NCBI GenBank assembly: GCA_017557265.1
Contig: JAFZAM010000183.1
Location: forward strand, 1-10,012
DNA from: Oscillospiraceae bacterium
GTDB taxonomy: Bacteria > Bacillota > Clostridia > Oscillospirales > Oscillospiraceae
Length of the DNA stretch: 10,012 bases
Direction of reading: 5' to 3'
Every line of letters starts with the position of its first letter. The stretch's first letter is position 1. Under the pieces are notes generated by a model, which had not been told where the DNA came from, ran no database searches, and was given only the letters and a program-made list of their open reading frames with translations. This document shows positions 1-6,455 of the stretch, one piece after another. The translations under genes and the position numbers were made by a program.

Positions 1-60
1 GAAGTGGAACGCTATTCCCGCCTTCAGGAGTGGGAGAAGACGTCCGGCGGAGACAACTAA
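1..60 (+). CDS. C-terminal end of an unidentified protein (5' truncated by window)
   Basis: The first reading frame is open from base 1 and stops at TAA 58-60, encoding 19 residues that end in QEWEKTSGGDN. The piece is hydrophilic and charged with no membrane character, and it is too short to assign a family. It lies 66 bases upstream of the binding-protein gene on the same strand, so it could belong to the preceding transcription unit. A hairpin with a short T-run just after its stop suggests its transcript may end there. The frame is inferred only from being open and from the position of the stop; the true gene begins outside the window. Confidence 0.5.
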   Translation, partial: EVERYSRLQEWEKTSGGDN

Positions 61-70
61 CGTGAACCCC

Positions 71-88
71 GGGGGGCCGCCCCCTTTT
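71..88 (+). terminator. Possible short intrinsic terminator after the upstream gene
   Basis: GGGGG (71-75) pairs with CCCCC (80-84) around a four-base loop GCCG, followed directly by TTTT (85-88). The stem is only five base pairs but all G-C. It sits 10 bases after the upstream stop codon. It could end the upstream transcript, or act as a weak leader hairpin if oppA is read through from upstream. No convincing -35/-10 pair was seen in the remaining bases before oppA, so readthrough or a promoter inside the upstream gene stays possible. Confidence 0.4.
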
Positions 89-126
89 AAGTTCAAAAAT
101 TTTTTAATGGGAGGATATCCAAACGC

Positions 127-2559
127 ATGAAAAAGACAGCAAAGCTTCTGGCGCTTGTGCTGGCTCTCGTCATGATCCTCAGCGTGTTCGCTGCCTGCGG
201 CAATAAGCCCGTAGTCACCCCGACCGCCGAGCCGACCGCCGACGTTCAGCCGACCGCCGCGCCGACCGACACCCCGACCACCCCGGATACTCCGGACACT
301 CCGGACACCCCGGACGAGCCCGAGGGACCCGACCCCAACACCCCGCTGGTCGTCGGTTACTCTCCGTTCAACAGCAAGTTCAGCCCGTTCTTCTCCGAGA
401 CGGCCTATGACCAGGACGTCTGGGCGATGACCGCCGTCAGCCTGCTCTCCAGCGACCGTATGGGCAGCGTCATCACGAAGGGCATCGAGGGCGAGACCGT
501 TAACTACAACGGCACCGACTATACCTACTACAGCATAGCCGACCTCGACATCGACGAGAAGGCCGACGGCACCGTCGACTACAACTTCACCATCCGCGAC
601 GACATAAAGTTCTCCGATGGCGAGCCTCTCACGATGGCCGACGTCGTGTTCTCCTTCTACGTCTACTGCGATCCTACCTATGACGGCTCCTCCACCCTCT
701 ATGGCCAGCCCATAGTCGGCATGGATAAGTACCGCGCCGGTATGGACAGCCGCGGCAACGTCATCTTTGCCGCCGGCCCCGACGGTTATGAGGCCAACGA
801 CCTCTACACCGAGGAGCAGTACAACAAGTTCTGGGATTACTACAACAACCAGGCCGGCGCCGACTTCGCGCAGGAAATAATCAACTACTGCGTCGATAAG
901 TACGCCGCCGCTTACGGCGAGGCCTACATCGGCCACACCCAGGCTGAGATCATCGCCAACCCCGACTATCAGGTCGAGCTCGGCATGACCCTCTGGGGCT
1001 TCGGTGACTTCTACTTTGAGGGCGCCACCGCCGCCGATTACTGGGACGCCATCCTCGAGGCCTATGAGGGCGACGCCGACACCGCCGAGGCCACCGAGTC
1101 CGCCGGCTCCACCCGCGCCATGTTCACCATCGCCGCCGATCCCGAGTTCCAGGCCGGCGTGCAGACCGGTGAGTCCGCCCCCAACATCGAGGGCTTCAAG
1201 GTCACCGGCAAGAACACCTTCACCGTCACCCTCGAGAAGGTCGACGCCACCGCCATCTATCACCTCGGCTTCACCGTCTCCCCGATGCACTACTACGGCG
1301 ACGCTTCCCTCTATGACTACGCCAACAACAGCTTCGGCTTCGTCAAGGGCGATCTGAGCAGCGTCCGCGCCAAGACCACCCATCCCATGGGCGCCGGCCC
1401 CTACAAGTTCATCAAGTTCGAGAACGGCGTCGTTTACTTCGAGGCCAACGAGTACTACTTCCAGGGCTGCCCGAAGACCAAGTACCTCAACTTCCAGCAG
1501 TGCACCGCCGACGACGATAAGCTCAACGGCGTCATCACCGGCAACATCGACATCACCGATCCGTCCTTCTCCACCAACGCCATCGAGGCCATCAAGAAGG
1601 CCAACGGCGGCGAGCTCAACGGCGACAAGGTCACCGTCAACACCGTCGACAACCTCGGCTACGGCTACATCGGCATCGCGGCCAGCCGCGTCAACGTTGG
1701 CGGCGACAAGGCCTCCGACGCCTCCAAGAATCTCCGCAAGGCCATCGCGACCGTCATGGCCGTGTACCGTGACCTGAGCGTCGATTCCTACTACGGCGAT
1801 CGCGCCTCCGTCATCAACTACCCGATCTCCAACACCTCCTGGGCCGCTCCTCAGTCCACTGACGACGGCTATCAGATCGCTTTCTCGACCGACGTCGAGG
1901 GCAAGCCCATCTACACCTCCGGCATGAGCGCCGAGGAGAAGTACGCCGCCGCTCTCGAGGCCTCTCTGGGCTTCTTTGAGGCTGCCGGCTACACCGTCGA
2001 GGACGGCAAGCTGACCGAGGCTCCCGAGGGCGCCAAGCTCGCTTACGAGTGCTGGATCCCCGGCGACGGCACCGGCGACCACCCCTCCTTCATGATCGCC
2101 ACCGAGGCTCACGACGCTTTCGCGACCATCGGCTTCGACCTGATCGTTAAGGACCTCGCCAACTCCTCCGACCTGTGGGACGGCCTTGACGCCGACGCGG
2201 TCGACATGTGGTGCGCCGCTTGGGGCGCCTCCGTCGATCCCGACATGTATCAGATCTACTACAGCACCAACGTTCCCGGTCTGCCCGGCTCCACCGGCTC
2301 CAACCACTACAACATCCAGGATCCCGAGCTCGATGAGCTGATCATGGACGCCCGCGCCTCCACCGACCAGGCCTACCGCAAGGTCATGTACAAGGCCTGC
2401 CTCGACATCATCATTGACTGGGCCGTCGAGATCCCCGTCTACCAGCGTCAGAACGCCATCATCTTCTCCACCGAGCGTGTCAACCTCGATACCATCACGC
2501 CCGACATCACCACGTTCTACGGCTGGAACGCTGAGATCCAGAACACCCTCCTCAAGTAA
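127..2559 (+). CDS. oppA: Peptide ABC transporter substrate-binding lipoprotein (SBP family 5, OppA/DppA-like)
   Basis: This is the extracytoplasmic receptor of the importer encoded downstream; it binds a peptide-like solute and delivers it to OppB/OppC. The signal peptide has a basic start (MKKTAK), a hydrophobic core and a lipobox-like FAAC, with Cys24 as the likely lipidated residue. A low-complexity Thr/Pro/Asp linker (about 30-72) follows. Family-5 landmarks are the IRDDIKFSDGEPLTMADVVFS stretch (156-176), PMGAGPYKF (420-428) followed by a tyrosine-rich segment, and the C-terminal DPELDELI and RKVMYKACLDIIIDWAVEIPVY segments. At 810 residues it is well above the usual 500-600. The excess is the linker plus an extra segment at about 205-350, between YRAG and the strand-forming GFKVTGKNTFTVTLE. 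GGGAGG (109-114) lies 12 bases before the ATG. The neighbours make the transporter role secure, but the substrate (oligopeptide, dipeptide, other) cannot be read from sequence, so the symbol marks the family only. Confidence 0.95.
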   Translation: MKKTAKLLALVLALVMILSVFAACGNKPVVTPTAEPTADVQPTAAPTDTPTTPDTPDTPDTPDEPEGPDPNTPLVVGYSPFNSKFSPFFSETAYDQDVWAMTAVSLLSSDRMGSVITKGIEGETVNYNGTDYTYYSIADLDIDEKADGTVDYNFTIRDDIKFSDGEPLTMADVVFSFYVYCDPTYDGSSTLYGQPIVGMDKYRAGMDSRGNVIFAAGPDGYEANDLYTEEQYNKFWDYYNNQAGADFAQEIINYCVDKYAAAYGEAYIGHTQAEIIANPDYQVELGMTLWGFGDFYFEGATAADYWDAILEAYEGDADTAEATESAGSTRAMFTIAADPEFQAGVQTGESAPNIEGFKVTGKNTFTVTLEKVDATAIYHLGFTVSPMHYYGDASLYDYANNSFGFVKGDLSSVRAKTTHPMGAGPYKFIKFENGVVYFEANEYYFQGCPKTKYLNFQQCTADDDKLNGVITGNIDITDPSFSTNAIEAIKKANGGELNGDKVTVNTVDNLGYGYIGIAASRVNVGGDKASDASKNLRKAIATVMAVYRDLSVDSYYGDRASVINYPISNTSWAAPQSTDDGYQIAFSTDVEGKPIYTSGMSAEEKYAAALEASLGFFEAAGYTVEDGKLTEAPEGAKLAYECWIPGDGTGDHPSFMIATEAHDAFATIGFDLIVKDLANSSDLWDGLDADAVDMWCAAWGASVDPDMYQIYYSTNVPGLPGSTGSNHYNIQDPELDELIMDARASTDQAYRKVMYKACLDIIIDWAVEIPVYQRQNAIIFSTERVNLDTITPDITTFYGWNAEIQNTLLK
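283..315 (+). repeat. 9-base tandem repeat encoding Pro-Asp-Thr units in the lipoprotein linker
   Basis: Three full copies of CCGGAYACY (283-291, 292-300, 301-309) and a partial fourth (310-315) encode PDT-PDT-PDT-PD, residues 53-63 of the binding lipoprotein. The repeat lies in the flexible spacer between the lipid anchor and the binding domain, where length variation should be tolerated. Such in-frame short repeats can expand or contract by slippage without breaking the frame. Confidence 0.75.
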
Positions 2560-2578
2560 GTCTCTTTAAGCAGCTTTC

Positions 2579-2611
2579 GCCTGCCCCGCGGTCTCTGACC
2601 GCGGGGCAGGC
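2579..2611 (+). promoter_or_regulatory. Perfect 15-bp GC-rich hairpin after oppA, no T-run
   Basis: Bases 2579-2593 are exactly complementary to 2597-2611, leaving a three-base loop TCT. The hairpin begins 19 bases after the oppA stop. On the + strand it is followed by CAAACTGCGC-type sequence and on the minus strand by a mixed sequence, so neither side has the T-run of an ordinary intrinsic terminator. In binding-protein operons a stable hairpin here commonly protects the upstream mRNA from 3' exonucleases and keeps the receptor more abundant than the permease. That role is inference. Partial termination is the alternative. Confidence 0.75.
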
Positions 2612-2614
2612 AAA

Positions 2615-2678
2615 CTGCGCATCAAGGAGCGGCTTTACCATATAAGGGAAAAGGCCAAAGCCGCCGCTTGATACGCAG
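2615..2678 (+). promoter_or_regulatory. Long imperfect inverted repeat (second oppA-oppB intergenic hairpin)
   Basis: The 22-base arm 2615-2636 pairs with 2657-2678 at 19 of 22 positions; the mismatches are an A-C and an adjacent G-G/A-C pair. The 20-base A/G-rich loop contains a TATAAGGGAAAAGG stretch. The arms start with CTGCG and end with CGCAG. The element begins three bases after the first hairpin, so the two should fold as consecutive stems. No T-run follows. It may be an mRNA processing or stabilising structure, or an RNA-binding site. It does not match a riboswitch class I know. Confidence 0.65.
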
Positions 2679-2684
2679 AAGGAG

Positions 2685-2710
2685 GGGCCGCGCAGCCGGC
2701 GCGGAGACCC
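2685..2710 (+). promoter_or_regulatory. Third intergenic hairpin, upstream of the oppB ribosome binding site
   Basis: CCGCGC (2688-2693) pairs with GCGCGG (2699-2704) around the loop AGCCG. GGG (2685-2687) can extend the stem with CCC (2708-2710) across an AGA bulge. It ends 15 bases before the oppB Shine-Dalgarno (GGGGGAG, 2726-2732), leaving the site itself unpaired. It may shield the 5' side of a processed oppBCDF message. There is no T-run, so termination is unlikely. Confidence 0.5.
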
Positions 2711-2740
2711 AAATAGATTAGGAACGGGGGAGTTTTCTCG

Positions 2741-3727
2741 GTGCGTAAGTATATTTTGAAGCGCATTCTGCTCTCTATAGTGATCTTGTTTTTCGTGACG
2801 CTGATCATCTATACTCTGATGCGCTGCCTGCCGACGTCATACATTGAAGGTATCGCGCGTCAGAAATCGATGCAGCCCGGCTCGAAGAGCTATGAGGAGT
2901 GGATGGCCCAGCTGACCGCCATGTACAACATGGACAAGGGCATCATCCCCGGATTCATCGCCTGGTGGGGCTCCATTTTCAGGGGCGATTTCGGCGACAG
3001 CTGGTATTATACGGTCCCTGTTATCGAGAAGTTCAACGAGGTCATCTGGCTTTCCTTCATCATGGGCGCCATCTCCATGGTGCTCGAGCTCATCATAGCC
3101 ATCCCTCTCGGCATCCTCGCCGCCACGAAGCAGTATTCCAAGACCGACTATACGATAACGGTCATAGCCCTCGCCGGCATCTCTCTGCCGACGTTCTTCT
3201 TCGCGTCGCTGATGAAGCTCGTCTTCTCCGTCAAGCTCGGCTGGTTCGACCTCTTCGGCCTCGTCGGGCGCAATCATGAGCAGCTGACCGAGTGGGGCAA
3301 GTTCCTCGACAAGGCGAACCACCTCGTTCTGCCCATCGTCGTGCTCGTCGTCATAAGCATAGGCGGCCTGATGCGCTATACCCGTACGAACATGCTCGAG
3401 GTCCTCAACTCCGACTATATCCGCACGGCCCGCGCCAAGGGGCTTTCCGAGCGCAAGGTCATTTATCACCACGCTTTCCGCAACACCCTCATCCCCCTGG
3501 TCACGATAGTCGGCGGATCCTTGCCCGGCCTTTTCTCCGGCGCTCTGCTCACCGAGACCCTCTTCTCCATCCCCGGCATCGGATACACCTCCTATCACGC
3601 CATGACGGGCGGCGATATCCCGTTTTCCATGTTCTATCTGACCTTCCTCGCCGTGCTCACGCTGGCCGGAAACCTGATAGCCGATATTCTGTACGCCGTG
3701 GTCGATCCGCGCGTACGCATAGCTTAG
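2741..3727 (+). CDS. oppB: Peptide ABC transporter permease, OppB/DppB type
   Basis: This integral membrane subunit pairs with OppC to form the translocation channel. It is 328 residues, the normal family length, with six predicted spans at about 9-29, 104-126, 139-161, 195-214, 252-275 and 297-320. Family marks are GDFGDS (82-87) in the first extracytoplasmic loop and the cytoplasmic EAA loop (about 226-256, YIRTARAKGL then a HAFRNTLIP segment), where the ATPase docks. The C-terminus DILYAVVDPRVRIA is also typical. The start is GTG: GGGGGAG (2726-2732) sits eight bases before it, and an in-frame TAG at 2714-2716 rules out any longer version. It follows oppA after a hairpin-rich 181-base gap and precedes oppC by 21 bases, so it is likely co-transcribed with oppC. 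The distinction between Opp and Dpp substrates is not resolvable here. Confidence 0.95.
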   Translation: MRKYILKRILLSIVILFFVTLIIYTLMRCLPTSYIEGIARQKSMQPGSKSYEEWMAQLTAMYNMDKGIIPGFIAWWGSIFRGDFGDSWYYTVPVIEKFNEVIWLSFIMGAISMVLELIIAIPLGILAATKQYSKTDYTITVIALAGISLPTFFFASLMKLVFSVKLGWFDLFGLVGRNHEQLTEWGKFLDKANHLVLPIVVLVVISIGGLMRYTRTNMLEVLNSDYIRTARAKGLSERKVIYHHAFRNTLIPLVTIVGGSLPGLFSGALLTETLFSIPGIGYTSYHAMTGGDIPFSMFYLTFLAVLTLAGNLIADILYAVVDPRVRIA

Positions 3728-3748
3728 GGAAGGGAGGTCGAGTCATAA

Positions 3749-5296
3749 ATGTCCAAACGCGATAAGAAGGAAGAGATAAAGAACGTCACCGGCGAAGAGT
3801 ATTCGCTGAGCGACGACAGACGAGTCAAGATACTCTCTCCCGGCGCTCTCGTCGCGAAGCGCTTTTTCCGCAACTCGATAGCCCTGGTCGGCCTCGTCGT
3901 GCTGATATTCATGTTCCTGTTCTCGTTCCTGGGCGGTCTCATCTCCCCCTACAGGCAGGACCAGCGCTTCTTCCGCACGGATTATATCTATAAGGAATAC
4001 GCGGGCGTCGTCGAGAACGAAGAGTTCCGCTACGCCGCCGAGGGCTCCGACTTCTCTACCGCCCTTCAGGCTCAGATGCTCCTCGCCATGCAGCGCGGCA
4101 AGGATGCTTTCGCATACCGCGACGTTGCCTACGAGATCGCCGAGGAGGGCCCCGAGCTCTACAGCATCTCCAAGGACGGCAAGGTCATAGGCATAGCCTA
4201 TAAGGACATCGTCAGCCCGAGCGTCGAGGGGACGGATATCCCGTTCCGGCTCAAGTTCGACGCGCTCAAGGCCTTCGCCAACGGCGAGACCTCGTTCACC
4301 AGCGGCTCCGACGACTATTCCATCGACGAGGGCGGCGTCGTCTATAAGGGCGAGACCGAGGTCGCGTTCATCAGCCGCTACGTCGTCAACAGCGTCATGG
4401 CCGACGTCTTCCTCACCCGCGACTTCAAGGAGGCGACCGCCGCCGCCATCGCGACCGGCGATCCCGACTTCGTCTACACCGACGAGAACGGCGAGACCCA
4501 CGAGTATCTCATCGAGTTCAACCCCGAAAAGAACACCTGGAGCGTCCGTCAGGAGACGGCCTCCTACGTATACGACACCTATTCCTCTCCCAGCAAGGAG
4601 CACTGGCTCGGCACCGACCGCAACGGTATGGACATGCTGACCCGCCTTATGTACGGCGGCCGCGTCTCGCTCGTCATCGGCTTCATAGTCGAGATAATCG
4701 CGACTCTCATCGGCATCATCCTCGGCGGTATAGCCGGCTACTTCGGCAAGTGGGTCGACAACCTCATCATGCGTATCGTCGATATCTTCTACTGCATCCC
4801 GACGATGCCGATACTGCTCATCCTCGGCGCCGCGATGGACGCCATGAACCTCGACCCGAAGATCAGGATGCTCTACCTCATGCTCATCCTCGGCTTCCTC
4901 GGCTGGCCGGGCCTCGCCCGACTCATCAGAGGTCAGATCCTCTCGCTGCGCGAGCAGGAGTTCATGACCGCGACCGAGTCCAGCGGCCTGAGCGTCCCGC
5001 GCAGGATATTCAAGCACCTCGTCCCGAACGTCATCCCGCAGCTCATCGTCTCCTGCACGATGGGCCTCGGCTCGACGATAATCATGGAGGCGACCCTGTC
5101 CTTCCTCGGACTCGGCGTCCGCTTCCCGTTCGCCTCCTGGGGCAACATCATCAACGACGTCAACGATACCCACGTCCTGACGACGTACCTCTTTATATGG
5201 ATCCCCGCGGGCGTCCTGCTCCTCGCGACGGTGCTCGCGTTCAACCTCGTCGGCGACGGTCTGCGCGACGCGTTCGACCCGAAGATGAAGCGCTGA
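3749..5296 (+). CDS. oppC: Peptide ABC transporter permease, OppC/DppC type, with a large extracytoplasmic insertion
   Basis: This is the second channel subunit. After a cytoplasmic charged tail (1-43), the first span is at about 44-66. The conserved core resumes at EHWLGTDRNGMDMLTRLMYGG (284-304), the family's HPLGTDxxGRD motif. Five more spans follow (about 305-330, 338-362, 373-395, 427-455, 478-500). The EAA loop that contacts the ATPase is at 404-434 (ATESSGLSVPRRIFKHLVPN), and the ending NLVGDGLRDAFDPKMKR is canonical. Ordinary OppC proteins are about 300 residues with a short loop after span 1; this one has 515. The excess of about 190-200 residues (about 70-283) is soluble, rich in acidic and aromatic residues, and should lie outside the membrane beside the binding protein. 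The frame is continuous with normal codon use, so this is not an assembly fusion. GGGAGG (3732-3737) precedes the ATG. Confidence 0.93.
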   Translation: MSKRDKKEEIKNVTGEEYSLSDDRRVKILSPGALVAKRFFRNSIALVGLVVLIFMFLFSFLGGLISPYRQDQRFFRTDYIYKEYAGVVENEEFRYAAEGSDFSTALQAQMLLAMQRGKDAFAYRDVAYEIAEEGPELYSISKDGKVIGIAYKDIVSPSVEGTDIPFRLKFDALKAFANGETSFTSGSDDYSIDEGGVVYKGETEVAFISRYVVNSVMADVFLTRDFKEATAAAIATGDPDFVYTDENGETHEYLIEFNPEKNTWSVRQETASYVYDTYSSPSKEHWLGTDRNGMDMLTRLMYGGRVSLVIGFIVEIIATLIGIILGGIAGYFGKWVDNLIMRIVDIFYCIPTMPILLILGAAMDAMNLDPKIRMLYLMLILGFLGWPGLARLIRGQILSLREQEFMTATESSGLSVPRRIFKHLVPNVIPQLIVSCTMGLGSTIIMEATLSFLGLGVRFPFASWGNIINDVNDTHVLTTYLFIWIPAGVLLLATVLAFNLVGDGLRDAFDPKMKR

Positions 5297-5312
5297 GAGG
5301 AGGAGAGAAGAA

Positions 5313-6455
5313 ATGGCCAGAAACGATGGATATCTCTCCGCAAGAGAGTCGAGGCGCATCTCGAGAGAGAACCGCCGCGTAACGAAAGCGTTCGAAAAGC
5401 AGCATAAGCGCAAGAACGTCCCCGAGGAAGAGTACCTCACCCAGATGAAGGACCCGAACAACTCCGTCGAGTTCGAGAACCTCCATACCTACTTCTTCAC
5501 CGACGTCGGTACCTCCAAGGCCGTCGACGGCGTCTCCTTCGACGTGCCCATCGGCAAGACCGTCGGCGTCGTGGGCGAGTCCGGCTGCGGCAAGTCCGTG
5601 ACGAGCCTTTCGCTCATGCAGCTCCTCCAGAGGCCGCAGGGCCAGATCGTCGAGGGCTCCATCCGCCTCAACATGGGCGACGGCAAGGCCTATGAGATAA
5701 CCAAGGCCCCCAACGAGGTCATGCAGAAGCTCCGCGGCAACTATATCTCCATGATATTCCAGGAGCCCATGACCGCGCTCAACCCCGTCTTCCGCATCGG
5801 CGAGCAGGTCAACGAGGTCCTCCAGCTCCATAACGAGGAGATGAGCGAGGAATCCGTGCGCGAGCGCACGATAGAGCTGCTCGAGATGGTCGGCATAGCC
5901 AACTCCGAGGGCGTCTACAAGATGTTCCCGCACGAGCTCTCCGGCGGCATGCGTCAGCGCGTCGTCATCGCGATGGCGCTCGCCTGCAATCCGAGGATAA
6001 TCATCGCCGACGAGCCGACCACGGCTCTCGACGTCACGATCCAGGCGCAGATACTCGACCTGCTGCGCCAGCTCAAGGACAAGATAAACTCCTCCATCAT
6101 GTTCATAACCCACGACCTCGGCGTCATCGCCGAGATGGCGGACATCGTCGTCGTCATGTACGCCGGCCGCATCGTCGAGAAGGGCACCGCCGAGGAGATA
6201 TTCAAGCACCCGGCCCACCCCTACACGATAGGCCTGATGAACTCCAAGCCCATCGTCGGCAAGAAGGTCGACAAGCTCTACTCCATCCCGGGCAAGGTGC
6301 CCAACCCCATCAACATGCCCGACTACTGCTATTTCAAGGACCGCTGCGAGCTCTGCGTGGATAAGTGCAGCGGCGAATATCCCGGCGTCGTGAAGCTCTC
6401 CGACACGCACGAGGTCAGCTGCTACCGCTATTACGACAGAAAGGAGGGTGAATGA
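5313..6455 (+). CDS. oppD: Peptide ABC transporter ATP-binding protein, OppD/DppD type
   Basis: This cytoplasmic ATPase pairs with OppF to power transport. Motifs, in order, are Walker A GESGCGKS (88-95), Q-loop Gln150, signature LSGGMRQR (209-216), Walker B IIIADEP (229-235, catalytic Glu234) and switch His267. The C-terminal oligopeptide-transporter domain has the Cys cluster C339, C345, C348, C352 and C370; four of these match the positions known to hold an iron-sulfur cluster in a DppD structure. The first 50 residues are an Arg/Lys-rich extension not usual in OppD, where the ABC domain starts near residue 1. AGGAGG (5298-5303) nine bases before the ATG supports this long start, whereas the next in-frame ATG (5445) has no good site. 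The gene starts 16 bases after oppC and overlaps oppF by four bases (ATGA), which implies coupled translation. Confidence 0.95.
   Translation: MARNDGYLSARESRRISRENRRVTKAFEKQHKRKNVPEEEYLTQMKDPNNSVEFENLHTYFFTDVGTSKAVDGVSFDVPIGKTVGVVGESGCGKSVTSLSLMQLLQRPQGQIVEGSIRLNMGDGKAYEITKAPNEVMQKLRGNYISMIFQEPMTALNPVFRIGEQVNEVLQLHNEEMSEESVRERTIELLEMVGIANSEGVYKMFPHELSGGMRQRVVIAMALACNPRIIIADEPTTALDVTIQAQILDLLRQLKDKINSSIMFITHDLGVIAEMADIVVVMYAGRIVEKGTAEEIFKHPAHPYTIGLMNSKPIVGKKVDKLYSIPGKVPNPINMPDYCYFKDRCELCVDKCSGEYPGVVKLSDTHEVSCYRYYDRKEGE

Noticed and set aside
113..120. GGATATCC palindrome as an operator before oppA
   Set aside because: Eight bases, overlaps the ribosome binding site, and is likely to be chance; no second copy was seen nearby.
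1004..1357. Second + strand frame inside oppA giving a Pro/Ser/Arg/Thr-rich 117-residue product
   Set aside because: Composition is that of a frame-shifted reading of GCC/ACC/CTC codons, and there is no ribosome binding site.
2641..2646. TATAAG as a -10 box for a separate oppBCDF promoter
   Set aside because: It matches five of six positions, but no -35-like hexamer lies 16-18 bases upstream and it sits in the loop of an inverted repeat. Kept only as a remote possibility.
2679..2685. AAGGAGG as the ribosome binding site of a small gene between oppA and oppB
   Set aside because: No ATG, GTG or TTG follows at a usable distance, and the region is hairpin-forming; probably chance or part of the structured spacer.
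2837..3598. Minus-strand open frame (253 codons) antisense to oppB
   Set aside because: Highly charged low-complexity translation opposite a clear six-span permease; no supporting signals.
3749..5296. Idea that the long oppC is a fusion of two genes or an assembly error
   Set aside because: The frame is continuous, base composition and codon use are uniform, and both conserved ends of the permease are intact around the insertion.
3743..5461. Long minus-strand open frame (572 codons) antisense to oppC
   Set aside because: Its product is a Glu/Asp/Arg/Val-rich, low-complexity string mirroring the C-ending codons of oppC. It has no ribosome binding site or domain, and the sense strand is a clear permease.
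5241..6410. Minus-strand open frame (389 codons) antisense to oppD
   Set aside because: Same cause: codon bias of the sense ATPase gene keeps the opposite frame free of stops. The translation is rich in Leu, Ala, Asp, Gly and His and has no family features.
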